Positions 1 through 10,522 of a stretch of 64,000 nucleotides of DNA are shown here, one piece after another. The position numbers were made by a program, and so were the translations under genes. Position 1 is the stretch's first letter; each line of letters opens with the position of its first letter. Below the pieces are notes generated by a model, which worked only from the letters and a program-made list of their open reading frames with translations, searched no databases and was not told the DNA's origin. This DNA comes from Pseudevernia furfuracea (taxonomy: Eukaryota; Ascomycota; Lecanoromycetes; Lecanorales; Parmeliaceae), in contig JAIUPT010000042.1 of the NCBI GenBank assembly GCA_022315425.1, positions 372,001 through 436,000 on the forward strand, in the 5' to 3' direction.

Positions 1-99
1 AAAAGCGGAATCGACAAGCTGAAACTACTTGGACTGAAATCTTATTCTATCCAAAATTCCCCAGCACTGAAACACCAAACACTCCCTCTTTACGCAGCA

Positions 100-2681
100 A
101 TGAAAGCCTCGCCCTTACTCATAGCCTGGCATAATGACAATCAACCAATATACTCTGTACACTTCGAGCCCCATGGCAAAGGTCGACTTGCAACGGCTGG
201 CGGAGACAACAACGTCAGGCTGTGGAGGGTGGAGAAGGATGGAGAAGAGAGGAATGTGACATATCTCACTACACTCTTAAAAGTGAGGATCTGCGAAGCT
301 CTCTGTGCCATTGCCTAATGTAAAGCAGCACACCCAAGCGGTCAATGTCGTACGCTTTGCTCCTCGTGGTACGACGCCCTCATTGCTACCAGTGAGCAAC
401 GGCTGAACATGTCTAGGAGAAATGCTTGCAAGCGCTGGGGACGATGGGAACACTCTGCTCTGGGTTCCATCAGAGACCCACTCTCATACCCCTGCTTTTG
501 GTGAAGATGCACTCGAAGACAAGGAGACTTGGCGGATCAAGCACATGTGCCGTTCTTCTGGCTCGGAGATATACGACTTGGCTTGGTCACCTGATGGAAT
601 CTTTTTCATCACTGGTAGCATGGACAATATCGCACGCATATACAATGCTCAGTCCGGTCAGTAAAAAGTTCCTTTATCTGAGTAACAGGCAAATCAGAGG
701 CTTGTCCCCTTCCCGTTTACATGTACATGAACCGCCCACTTGAATTGTTTTTTTGCCCAAGCATGAGGCTGATGAAAGGCTTAACCCCCCGCAGGACAAA
801 TGGTACGGCAGATAGCAGAGCACAATCATTATGTGCAAGGAGTGGCTTGGGACCCACTTAATGAATATGTAGCGACGCAGTCTTCCGATCGATCGTGCCA
901 TATCTACAGCCTAAAGACGAAGGACGGCCAGTTCACACTCAATCAGCACAACAGAGTGACGAAAATGGATCTACCTGGTAGGAGAATATCCTCAAGCAGC
1001 CCAGCCCCGCCAGAGTCAGCCATGCGTGGCCACTTAGCCGGTGATGCTTCCTCGTTAGCTCCCGGATCACCTCAACCATCAATGCCGGGCACTCCAACAT
1101 CCCTCGCGTTACCGATGAACCCGCCGGCGTTATCCCACAGTCGGCGTTCCTCTTTTGGGTCATCGCCCTCGATACGACGATCAGCCTCTCCCGCGCCATC
1201 CATGCCTCTGCCTGCCGTACTGCCAATGGAGAAATCCCCGAATCCCTACTTGATGGGCAGTATAGGTTTCAAGAATGCAGCGATATACGGGAACGAAACT
1301 TGTACCTCCTTCTTCCGAAGATTGACATTCGCCCCTGATGGGAGCTTGCTTTTCACACCAGCTGGCCAGTATAAGACCTCCTACCCAGCAGAAGGAGCCA
1401 AAAATGCCGACGAAGTGATCAATACGGTCTACATCTACACTCGAGCAGGTCTCAATAGGCCACCTATAGCGCATCTCCCGGGGCACAGGAAGGCATCCAT
1501 AGCAGTCAAATGCTCTCCTGTGTTCTATACCCTTCGTTCCACACCAAGGACTACTGCCAACATAACTATTGATACATCATCTGCAGAAGAAGCAATAGCA
1601 CCTTTGCCTGACTCTGTGCTCTCATCGAAGCCTTCGACACTTTCGGCAATGGAACCACCGCCACCTACCATGCCCTCTCCGATGGATTCCTCGCGCCCTA
1701 CATCCTCACCAAGACCGACGGAAACGGACCTCGCTTCGATGCAAGGGCCCACCCCAGCGTTCGCTCTGCCATACCGCGTCGTTTATGCCGTGGCTACCGT
1801 AGATGCAGTACTCGTATACGACACGCAACAACTCACTCCCATCATTTCAGTGAGCAACCTCCACTTTGCGACTTTCACGGACCTTACCTGGTACGTTGCC
1901 CTTTTGATTCAGTATCTTGGCCTGCCTCTGTCTGGGACATTCGCCTTTACTTTTAGCCTTCGCCAATACTGTTTTACCTGAAGAACCAAATTTGTTAGGG
2001 TTAGCTCCCTTTCAAAACACCAACTGCTTAGAGCCTCTTGACTCGAGCTTGAGTCGCTTGTGGCTTACTTCCTTATCTGGCATTCAACGTGAACTGGCAC
2101 TTTGCGCAAGCTGACTTTATCGCAGGTCTAGTGACGGACTGACGCTGCTTATGAGCTCATCCGACGGCTTTTGTTCCAACCTGACATTCAACCCTGGCGA
2201 GCTGGGACAAATCTATAGCGGGCACGTGCCTACGGTTCACCATCCTTCTCCAGCCATTTCGACAATGTCAACAGCACAACCAAGTCCCACCTCTGCGTCT
2301 GCTCCTCCTTTTGATCGGCAACCCACGCCTGTGTTAGCTCCTACAGCCTCGCCCGCTCCTCTTCCCCCACCCAGTCCGACGCGGTCTAATTCGACGTCCT
2401 CAATCGCTACGCAGTCATCTCAGATGATCAATAATCCTACTCCTACCTTGGGTAGTGTTCCCAGTGTGGCGGCTACCAACCCTTCGTTCAGTGGCCTTCC
2501 ATGGACAACTCCCCCGCAGACGCCAATGTCAGGGGTGGTAAGCCGACCAAGTTCGGTGAGTGGCAGTGTTCTTGGGAAGAGAGACACGAGTGAGTCGGAA
2601 AAGGAGGAGGCGGCAGTGCCGAAGAAGAGGAGGATCGCTCCTACCTTGGTCAGCAATGAGGATCCTTCTACGGGTTCTTGA
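100..2681 (+). CDS. CAC2: CAF-1 p60/Cac2-type WD40 histone chaperone
   Basis: Middle subunit of chromatin assembly factor 1, which in this family deposits H3-H4 on newly replicated DNA in the nucleus. Exons by splice sites and phase: 100-282, 326-368, 417-656, 795-1890, 2126-2681, giving 705 residues. The start at 100 opens the usual CAF-1 p60 N-terminus, and WD40 repeats follow with motifs such as VRFAPRGEMLASAGDDG, DLAWSPDG and GVAWDPLNEYVATQSSDR. The join at 1890/2126 completes another repeat (TWSSDGLTLLMSSSDG). Exon 4 carries a long Ser/Pro-rich insertion between repeats, and the C-terminus is disordered with a basic PKKRR stretch that could be a nuclear localisation signal. The first acceptor is a tandem AAGCAG, so exon 2 could start at 326 or 329. 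HIR-type WD40 proteins are the alternative; the length and the N-terminus favour Cac2. Confidence 0.86.
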
Positions 2682-3555
2682 CCCACTTGAAGTTTTGCGT
2701 TGACTGTTTGAAATTCTTCACAAACGCAGATAATGCATCCGACTTAGCATGGCGCATGGAGGTACTATTGTCTATTGGCCACCGAAGGCGAAGGGCAATT
2801 CACTTTGGACGTGATGCGTGGAAATAGGGCACGGGGTGGTGTTTCAAGGTGGCATCTTACCGTCATAAGTTTTGGGTAACATGCGGCACGACATGTATCT
2901 ACAACATAAATTGAGCTCCGGGTGTACCTGACTAGAAATTTACGGGCTCTAGCTTGTCGGCTTGAAATCAAGGCAGATATATTAGGATACGGAGTAGAGT
3001 ACTCGCTGTCACATGGCCATTTTCTGAACTGTGCATAATCTTGCTTGGGTCTAATTAAAAACTTAGGGGGAAAGTTCAAAGGATTGTTTTGGGATCGTCA
3101 GGCCAACGTGAGGCGCGCTCAAAGCCACAAATGATCTCGCCGCTTGGTGCTCGTAGGTCGTAACCATGCACACCAACCGCTCTCGCTCTTCCTTCCCCTC
3201 CCAATCTTCAACAACACCAATAAAAACAATAAACAATAACAATAACAATAACAATACCGTACTTGATCAGCAGCCTCAATTTTCAAGCTGACCTTTGAAA
3301 GTAAGTAGGTATACTACATTCATTTGTCAAAAAGCAACGTGAAACATCAGTTCCGAAATCCCAGGCGCGTATCAGGGTCCACTAACGTCACCCCGCCTCG
3401 CCCGCTCATGGTTACAATTGGAAGAGAACACGAACACATAAACACTTCTTCTCATAAATTCTATCTTTGCTTACCTCCTTTGCTTGCGATAGAAGAACTC
3501 ACTACACCACTACCACGCAAACACTCATCCATCAATCACACAAACAACACCCACC
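2682..3555. other. intergenic, Pil1-type gene promoter and leader
   Basis: No gene is supported here. The stretch holds the 3' side of the CAF-1 gene, an A/C-rich simple repeat near 3227-3256, and a pyrimidine-rich leader (about 3440-3555) running into the CCACCATG start context of the next gene. Confidence 0.6.
3227..3256 (+). repeat. (AATAAC)n simple repeat
   Basis: About four to five imperfect copies of a six-base A/C-rich unit in the promoter of the eisosome gene. No function is evident. Confidence 0.8.
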
Positions 3556-5134
3556 ATGCATCGCACATATTCCATGCGACAGAGTCGCGCACCGACTGCT
3601 TCGCAAATTCAGAACCCACCCCCACCATCTTCCTCCACAAAGTCGGGTCGTTTCTTTGGAAAAGGCGGCGTCGGTGAGTTCTTTTCCTCTGTGATGCCTT
3701 TTGTAAAATCTTCATTTCACCTTCATTTCTCCTTCATAAGCGCTTGGTGGGACTGCACTCAAGGCTGCTGCGGCTGGATCTACGTGAGGGTGTACATTTG
3801 CCCGAGATAAGCCTTGGACGGCTTGCATCCTCACGTTCCTACGCCTAAAATTTCGCACCGCCTGTATTTAGCTACCATCACTCCCGCAAAACTGCACAAT
3901 GAATAACGTCCGCCAGAGCTTCTCTGCTTGGGCTTGGGCGAGAGCAGACTGAAACCTTCACATTATGGTGCCGCTCCTGCTTGATGCCACAGGCTAACAG
4001 CTCCTTTTCGTCGTGGTGTAGGTCATGCCTTTCGCAAATCTACCGCTGGCGCATTCGGCCCAGACCTCGCAAAGAAGCTCGCGATCCTGGTGAAGATGGA
4101 GAAGAATGTCATGCGTAGCATGGAGCTTGTCGGACGCGAGAGAATGGAGGTGGCTGTAAGCTTTCCACGGCAAAGTACAGTCTCGGCAGCAATACTGATC
4201 GAAAAATGCAGCAACAACTCTCAATCTGGGGCGAGGCTTGTGATGACGATGTTTCGGATGTTACGGACAAGCTTGGTGTCTTGATTTACGAAGTTGGCGA
4301 GCTTGAGGACCAACTTGTCGACCGCTACGACCAATACCGTGTGACCATCAAGAGCATCCGCAACATTGAGGCTTCGGTCCAGCCCAGCAGAGATCGTAAG
4401 AATCTTCTTGACTGTAATCTCAAGCCTCGAGCTAATGAATCTATTCTGTAGGCAAGCAGAAGATCACCGATCAAATTGCTCAGCTCAAGTACAAGGAGCC
4501 CAACAGCCCCCGCATCGTTGTTCTCGAACAGGAACTTGTCCGTGCTGAGGCAGAGTCCCTCGTTGCAGAGGCCCAGCTCTCCAACATTACCCGTGAGAAG
4601 CTAAAGGCAGCTTTCACATACCAATTCGATGCTCTCAAGGAACACAGCGAGAAGCTCGCCATCATTGCTGGCTTTGGAAAGCATCTTTTGGAGCTTGTTG
4701 ACGATACTCCCGTGACTCCAGGAGAGACCCGTGAAGCTTATGACGGCTACGAGGCTAGCAAGGCGTAAGTTTGACATAAACCCCAAGCCAGTCTTTCATT
4801 TGTACGCCGCTACTAACCTTGGTGCAATTACAGCATCATCCAAGACTGCGAAGACGCCCTTACCAACTGGGTTACAGCCAACGCTGCCATCAAGCCATCC
4901 CTCAGCACTCGCGCTCGCAACCTTTCTCAACGTCGTAAGAACAACATGGGTGAAGGCGTCGGCCACGACCTCTCTGGCCAGGACAGCAGTATGAAGGATC
5001 GTGAGAGCGGACTGTGGGTCCCAGCTGGTGCTCACCGCGAATACTCAGGTGAAGAGGAAGAAGAGGAGGAGGAGGAGGAAGAGCCTTCAGCTGAGACAAG
5101 AGGACGCGAGGAGGAGAGGCCAGTTGAAGCGTAA
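3556..5134 (+). CDS. PIL1: Pil1/Lsp1-family eisosome BAR-domain protein
   Basis: Core eisosome component; proteins of this family coat the inner face of furrow-like plasma-membrane domains. Exons 3556-3673, 4022-4155, 4212-4395, 4452-4764 and 4834-5134 give 349 residues, the usual family size. The N-terminus MHRTYSMRQSR and the block FRKSTAGAFGPDLAKKLA are the membrane-facing start of the family. The helical BAR region follows, with KMEKNVMRSMELVGRERMEVA, IWGEACDDDVSDVTDKLG, LEDQLVDRYDQYR and FGKHLLELVDDTPVTPGE all typical. The C-terminus is acidic with an unbroken Glu run near residue 320. Intron 1 is long (348 nt) and sits after codon 39. The start has a strong CCACC context. Pil1 and Lsp1 paralogues cannot be told apart from this alone. 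Confidence 0.93.
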
Positions 5135-5614
5135 GCGGCAGTTGCAAACATGATCAGCGAAAGGGTGATGGGGGGTGGTTCGAAATACCCAGCTCTGATG
5201 TTGAGAAGAGCAACGCGGTTTCCTTACACTACTGCGTTTCCTTGTTGGTTACGTGCTGGACGAGGGGTAATGAATGAGAAGCAGGGAGACGTTCTGTAAT
5301 AATAGTCGATCTTGTTTGCTTGTCGTCACCCTTCTAGATAGCAAAGAATTCGATGATTTAGCTTGCAATCCTTGTGCTCATCCTTGGAATATATATGACT
5401 TGATATGCTTCAAATGACACTGAAACTCCTCAATGAAAAAGTCGTTGTTTCATAACTTCTTCTGGGTTAGCTGGGAATAACGTATTGATACATTCTACTC
5501 TCTTTCCTAGCACTGGTGCATTGCTGAGTGGAGCAAATCCGATCCACGCATTCGAGCCACGGCCTTAGCATGACAATGGGTACGCTACATCTCCTTGTGA
5601 ACAGAAATTAGAGC
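5135..5614. other. intergenic, no gene seen
   Basis: AT-rich 3' region of the eisosome gene followed by the promoter of the next gene. No ORF or RNA is supported. Confidence 0.6.
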
Positions 5615-7069
5615 ATGATACATAGTCAGCCATCTCCCCCACCTCATATAGCTATGCGGACCTCCTCCTCCCCAGAGCTCGAGGACTCTGATCACCAATC
5701 CACTCTGCAAGGAATCCTTACCAGACATATTACGCCTCCACAGTCCCTACGAGCCTCCATATCTCCACCGCCCTCCCGGGCTAGAAAGAGCCCGCTTCAA
5801 CCCACAAGCCACTCTGTTAGGCAAGATTTATGTTCACCCCAGCGATCTGGAGACTTCACTCCCTCCCTTGCAGCAGTCGAAGCAGGGGACGCTCAGATCC
5901 ACAATCACCTCGAATACTTCTCCTCCCACATCTCCTCATCCGCCAAACCGTCCGCACCTCTCTCAATTCCTGCCTTCGAGGACCTCTACAAGCGAAACCA
6001 GCATGAGAATGGGCGCCATTGGGTCATACATCAGCATGATCATCCTGTAGCAGGCGTGCACTATGATCTGCGGCTGCAGATCAATCAGACAAGCTCGATC
6101 AGTTGGGCGATTATGTATGGGCTGCCAGGCAATGTCAATAGCAGCAGGTTAAACAGGAATGCTACGGAGACGAGGGTGCATAACGTTTGGGTATGTGGAT
6201 AGAAGGAAGCTCGTGTTTAAGGACTGGATGCTGAGTTTTTCGAAGAACCACCTCATTGAGACTGCTTCTGCGTCCACGGGGAGCCTCCTGGTTTGGGATA
6301 CTGGAGAATACGAGATGCTACCTTATCGTGAGAACATCGAGCAGGTGACCGATGACGAGCTGTCAGATGGGGATAGCAGCCCTTCCTCGAACCTTTCGGA
6401 CAGTGAAAAACTTCAGGCAGCTTTCCGCACTGTGGGTGTCCCCTTTGCACATCTATAGCTACGACGACACTAAAGCTAGCTCAGCGCAAGATTCGGATTC
6501 GCCTCCACGGTACCCGTCTACCACTTGGTTATACCCTATCAATCCGTCTCCTGATCTCGGAAAACCGCCATGAACAGCCCGCCAAACCGTCCAGAAAACG
6601 CCGTAGGAAAACTTCGGCGGGTAGGCGTTTAACCCAAGGAACACCGCCTACCTCTGATCTCGATGATGATGAAGTGGCAGACTCTCACCCTAACTCAATG
6701 GACGTATCTGTGTCAGCTCTTGAGCGTGAGATTGCCGAACAGGAGGATGAGGAAGTCCGCCTCACCAACGCTTATCCTGGCGCGACCAACAGCATTGGCT
6801 CAATTCATCAACGAAGATGGTACCTTTCAATGGACCGGTACGCTTCTGGCTTTCGTCCGTCGCGCAAAGAAAACCGTAGTAAAGGCGGCAGGAGAATGTG
6901 GACGAGGGGAAGGGAGGGTGAGAGGTTACTGGGCTTCGAGCCGTTCTTTGTTATGGGCAGAGAAACGGAGAGAAGTGTGGTGACTGGGAGGACTGCTGAT
7001 GAGGTGATGGCTGATGGAGGGGTGCGAGATTTTGTGGGGAGGAAGGGTTGGAGGCCCGTGACTGAATGA
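5615..7069 (+). CDS. stand-alone LigD-type 3'-phosphoesterase domain protein
   Basis: Predicted homologue of the 3'-phosphoesterase domain that in bacterial LigD trims 3' ends during end joining; here it is not joined to ligase or polymerase modules. Exons 5615-6190, 6246-6431 and 6485-7069 give 448 residues. The domain starts near residue 130: HQHDHP (His141, Asp142), GVHYDLRL (His149, Asp151, Arg153), VHNVW/NHLIE across the first intron, then TGSLLVWDTGEYE and KIRIRLHGTRLP, all in the family order. The first 110 residues are Ser/Pro-rich and disordered. The tail after about residue 300 is basic (KRRRK), then acidic, and ends with a conserved-looking block around RRWYLSMDRYASGF. The start may instead be Met14 (5654). 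A DNA-repair role is inferred from the family. Confidence 0.8.
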
Positions 7070-7716
7070 AGCAACTTGAAACTAACGTGCTCACGAACAT
7101 TTTGTAACTTATAAGAGTGTGGTATTGGATCTTTCAATACCTAAGTCACAGCCGACTTTTGCATCAAGAACCTCAGAAATGGACCTCGGCCAGGATGCCT
7201 CCCATCTCCTTCAATATGTGCGGTTTCTGGAGCCATAGACTCTGACCAAGGCACTGGTTTTCGGCCAAAAAACTCAACATGGTCAGGCTTATCGCCGGTG
7301 GTAAAGAATTCAAATTCCTGCTGCTTCACTCCTCCGCGAACCATTCCGGGAGCGTTTGCCGTTCAATATTCCACTCATCGGCGCTAGTGTCAGCTTCGTC
7401 CGCTGCAGATTACCACAAGAGCTACCCTTTCGGGTTGTTCATCTGGGCCAAGGATCTTCTAAACTGAATGCATTAGTCTATCTCTACGATCCCTCGTATC
7501 CTTCGTTCTATATGCAACCCATCGAAGGACTATCCCATTTGCGTGGACCAGTAATGTTCTTCGAAACCTCCGCGAATCGGAACCGCTCCTGGTCACCAGG
7601 TCCTTAGCCGTCCGGGCATAACCCCACGGTAGTGGTACGACGATGCTCCCCCCTCTTGATTGTTTGATGTTTCCACATCAACTTCGATTGTTGAACACTC
7701 TCGTCTATGAGACTCA
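7070..7716. other. intergenic with unassigned ORFs
   Basis: There are two ORFs of doubtful status: one on + (7356-7607, 83 codons, containing LYDPSYPSFYMQPIEGLSHL) and one on - (7141-7344, 67 codons, containing FFTTGDKPDHVEFFGRKPVP). Either could be a fragment of a decayed gene. Neither matches a family I know, and I see no convincing splice partners. Confidence 0.4.
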
Positions 7717-9387
7717 ATGGCCGACGAGCGTGGGATGGACTTATTGGTGAAACGCTTAAAGGACCTTACACCTGTGGTAGAAGATATCCGCAAGATCTCG
7801 GGTACTGCTGGAGTCTCGATCGGTGTCTTGCACCAGCAAGAAGTCGTTCTCGCCGCAGGGTTCGGACACAGCGACATCCAAGCCAGGAAAGAGCCAGATG
7901 GAGATACTCTTTACTATATTGCATCTCTCACCCAGTCCATCACCGCCTCTGGGATCGCTCTCTTGGTCGAAGATGGGAAGTTACAGTGGTACAGCGCGAT
8001 TTCCGATCTTCTTTCTAAATTCCAGCATCGATCCCCGTTGATACACTGTCACACTACTGTGGGGGACATCCTGAGTCACCGCACCGGTCTCGAGCAAAAG
8101 GTCAGTTTCTGGATGGGCGAGCACAGTTGGCCGCAGATTACACGGAGCAATTTCACGAAGACGACTGCATACCTCGAGCCCATCTACCAACTTGGGTCCG
8201 AGTTCCTCGAAAACAGTTGGACCTACGGGTTGACGGCTCAGATCATCAAGCGGCAAAGCGGACACGACTTCAGCGACTTCATCGAGCAGAGAGTCCTCAA
8301 GCCATTGAACATGGAGCGCACTGGCCTCGCTAGGAGTCGTCCATTCCCCACTGATGTCGATAATTTTGCGGAGGCGTACATGTACAATGGGGACCGACCA
8401 TATCGTGTGCACAAGCCCCCCATTGAGATCAGTAGCGAGCACGAAGCTACTGCTGGAGTCAAAAGCTCCGTTAATGACCTTATGAGGTACTACGCAACGC
8501 TCCTCCATGCGGCAAAAGAAGAAATGAGGTCGGATGGGACACACGAGCGGAGTTCACCACTCAAGCAGGCACGAGAGCTATTCAGACCCTATACCACAAT
8601 GGAAAGGCTACTGCCTAACTTTGGCAAGACAGAGTATACCTTGGGCTGGGCACAGGTAATGCTTCCTAGCGCTCTCGGCGCTTTAAGCGGCAACGCCGAG
8701 CTTGTCAAAAAAATGCCTCGCATAGGCGAAGGACTGGCAAACGCTCCGCTTGTCTTCTACCAGTCTGGCAGCTTGGTCGGCTATCAATCGTCCGCCATCC
8801 TGATCCCTGAAACGAACTCGGCGATTGTCGTTCTCTCCAACACCCTCGCGAACCAGAATGCGACAGACTGGATAGCACAAGCTGTGCTTGAAGCACTTAT
8901 CGACGTCCCATACCCTACTGATTTCGTGGCTCTAGCGCGAGAGGCCGCTGCAGAGGACGCTATGCTCTTCTCTTACATGCACCAAGTCCTTGTTGCTAAG
9001 CGCGTTTTCGGGACCCTATGTCGAGGCCTCGATACTTACATTGGCAGCTACGAAAACGAAGTCAAAACGTTCACCATAGAAATATTCTCTGGCGAAGCAG
9101 GTCTTTGTCTCTCCTTCAACGGCAGTCATGATGAGTATGAGCTGAAGCACTACCACTTCGACATTTTTTCGTTTGAGATGGATTATCAGGACTTCTTGAG
9201 GAGAGAGATGCGGCCGGTGACGTATTGGAGGTATTTCCTACTGGAATTTCGTGAGGGTGCAGGGGGCGCAGAAGGGACGATCGACACTATCATATGGAGA
9301 CCTGATCGCTTGCTGGAGAAAGGCGAGGCATTCGTGAAGCGGGCGGCTATCGAAGAAGTGGCACAGGCCTTGCGAGAGGGGAGTTGA
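7717..9387 (+). CDS. class C beta-lactamase-fold serine hydrolase homologue, probably inactive
   Basis: A single-exon gene of 556 residues with the layout of fungal beta-lactamase/transpeptidase-like proteins. Visible family blocks: GVSIGVLHQQEVVLAAGFG, the catalytic-helix region IASLTQSITASGIALLVEDGKL, ILSHRTGL, the YQLGSEFLENSWTYGLTAQII block, FYQSGSLVGYQSSAILIPE and IVVLSNT. Active members need an SxxK motif and a YxN motif. Here the first reads Ser70-Leu-Thr-Gln73 (codon CAG at 7933) and the second reads Glu165-Asn-Ser167. The later H/KxG position reads QSG. So Ser70 is kept but the Lys and Tyr are not, which suggests a pseudoenzyme or a changed activity. No signal peptide is visible, so it is probably cytosolic. 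The ATG follows closely after in-frame stops. Confidence 0.82.
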   Translation: MADERGMDLLVKRLKDLTPVVEDIRKISGTAGVSIGVLHQQEVVLAAGFGHSDIQARKEPDGDTLYYIASLTQSITASGIALLVEDGKLQWYSAISDLLSKFQHRSPLIHCHTTVGDILSHRTGLEQKVSFWMGEHSWPQITRSNFTKTTAYLEPIYQLGSEFLENSWTYGLTAQIIKRQSGHDFSDFIEQRVLKPLNMERTGLARSRPFPTDVDNFAEAYMYNGDRPYRVHKPPIEISSEHEATAGVKSSVNDLMRYYATLLHAAKEEMRSDGTHERSSPLKQARELFRPYTTMERLLPNFGKTEYTLGWAQVMLPSALGALSGNAELVKKMPRIGEGLANAPLVFYQSGSLVGYQSSAILIPETNSAIVVLSNTLANQNATDWIAQAVLEALIDVPYPTDFVALAREAAAEDAMLFSYMHQVLVAKRVFGTLCRGLDTYIGSYENEVKTFTIEIFSGEAGLCLSFNGSHDEYELKHYHFDIFSFEMDYQDFLRREMRPVTYWRYFLLEFREGAGGAEGTIDTIIWRPDRLLEKGEAFVKRAAIEEVAQALREGS

Positions 9388-10522
9388 GCGTGAGAATGGG
9401 CTGGGGACCCGGGAAGATCTTTTGCTGCTGATGGTCAAGGTTGGGAAAATGCGTTGGACATACTATACTGGATGACATGGGGATAAGGACGGATAGTTCA
9501 GATCCAAGTGGCACGTCTAAAGGCCATCTACGTCCGTTCCTTGGGTCCACTGTTTTCTCAAGGTCCAAAACTATTGGACTGAAAGTTGCTGTATACCACC
9601 ATCTACAAAGCCACCAAGCTTACCAATCTACATAATCGAAGTATCGAGCGACGACATATCTGCTCAGTTGAATGTCCAAGTCCTATCACGAGTCTGAAGT
9701 CGAGCGGCTCAGGCTCAAGGCTTTAAGCCCATCTGCATGCTCTTAGGATTCTGACTTTGACAATCTTATGGGTTTCTGGCCCCCAATCCTACTTCTGGGT
9801 GGCGGTAGTAGCCCCTCAATGCGGGCGGTCTGAAGGCCTGATCTGGAGACTTGGAGCAGGCACTCCTCAAGGTCTGACTCCTTAGTGTCTACTCAATGAA
9901 TTCACCCCTCCCCAATTCATATCCTACAGTAGAATCAGGCCTGCTAGTTATGTAGCGTCACTGTCTCCGAGCATAAGGGTAGCGCGGGCGGCAGCTCGAA
10001 ATCATGGCTAGAGTGAAAGATGAATAAAAACACGGTCTCTTGGTGATGCATAAGGTAGCTTGTGTTGCTTGTATTAGTACATAGTAGGAAGCTAACTTGT
10101 ATTATGTACCTTACCTTACCTTAGGTAGTTATGTCGCCAGTAGAAATGCATCAAGCTAGCGTGCTGCCAGACTGGACCGGTTACATAAACCGGATACGAT
10201 ACCCTTTTAGAGAAGTGATCTGCATCGAAAAAATACGTGTTGCAATAATCTCAACATCTATTATGTGACCCAGTCACTCTGCATGTCAGCACCATATTGT
10301 TCGCTGTGGACGAATTTTTGTTTATTATCTTCTATTGCAAACAACACTTTGTTTGGTCTAAGATGCGGGTGACTCTTCATGAACCTAGACATCCAAACCC
10401 TTTCAGTGTGACTCACTGACCTTGTATTAAAAAGCTCCTGGAATACAGTCTTTGCTTTAATACAAACCTCGAAATATTTATCCTCTTCACTTCCAGGTCT
10501 TCTCGTCATTTCGCTGTCGCAC
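9388..10522. other. intergenic, no supported gene
   Basis: About 1.1 kb. It contains a TACCT-type short repeat (10106-10128). An 87-codon minus-strand ORF at 10261-10524 overlaps the ABC transporter start and has no recognised family. I see no supported gene. Confidence 0.5.
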
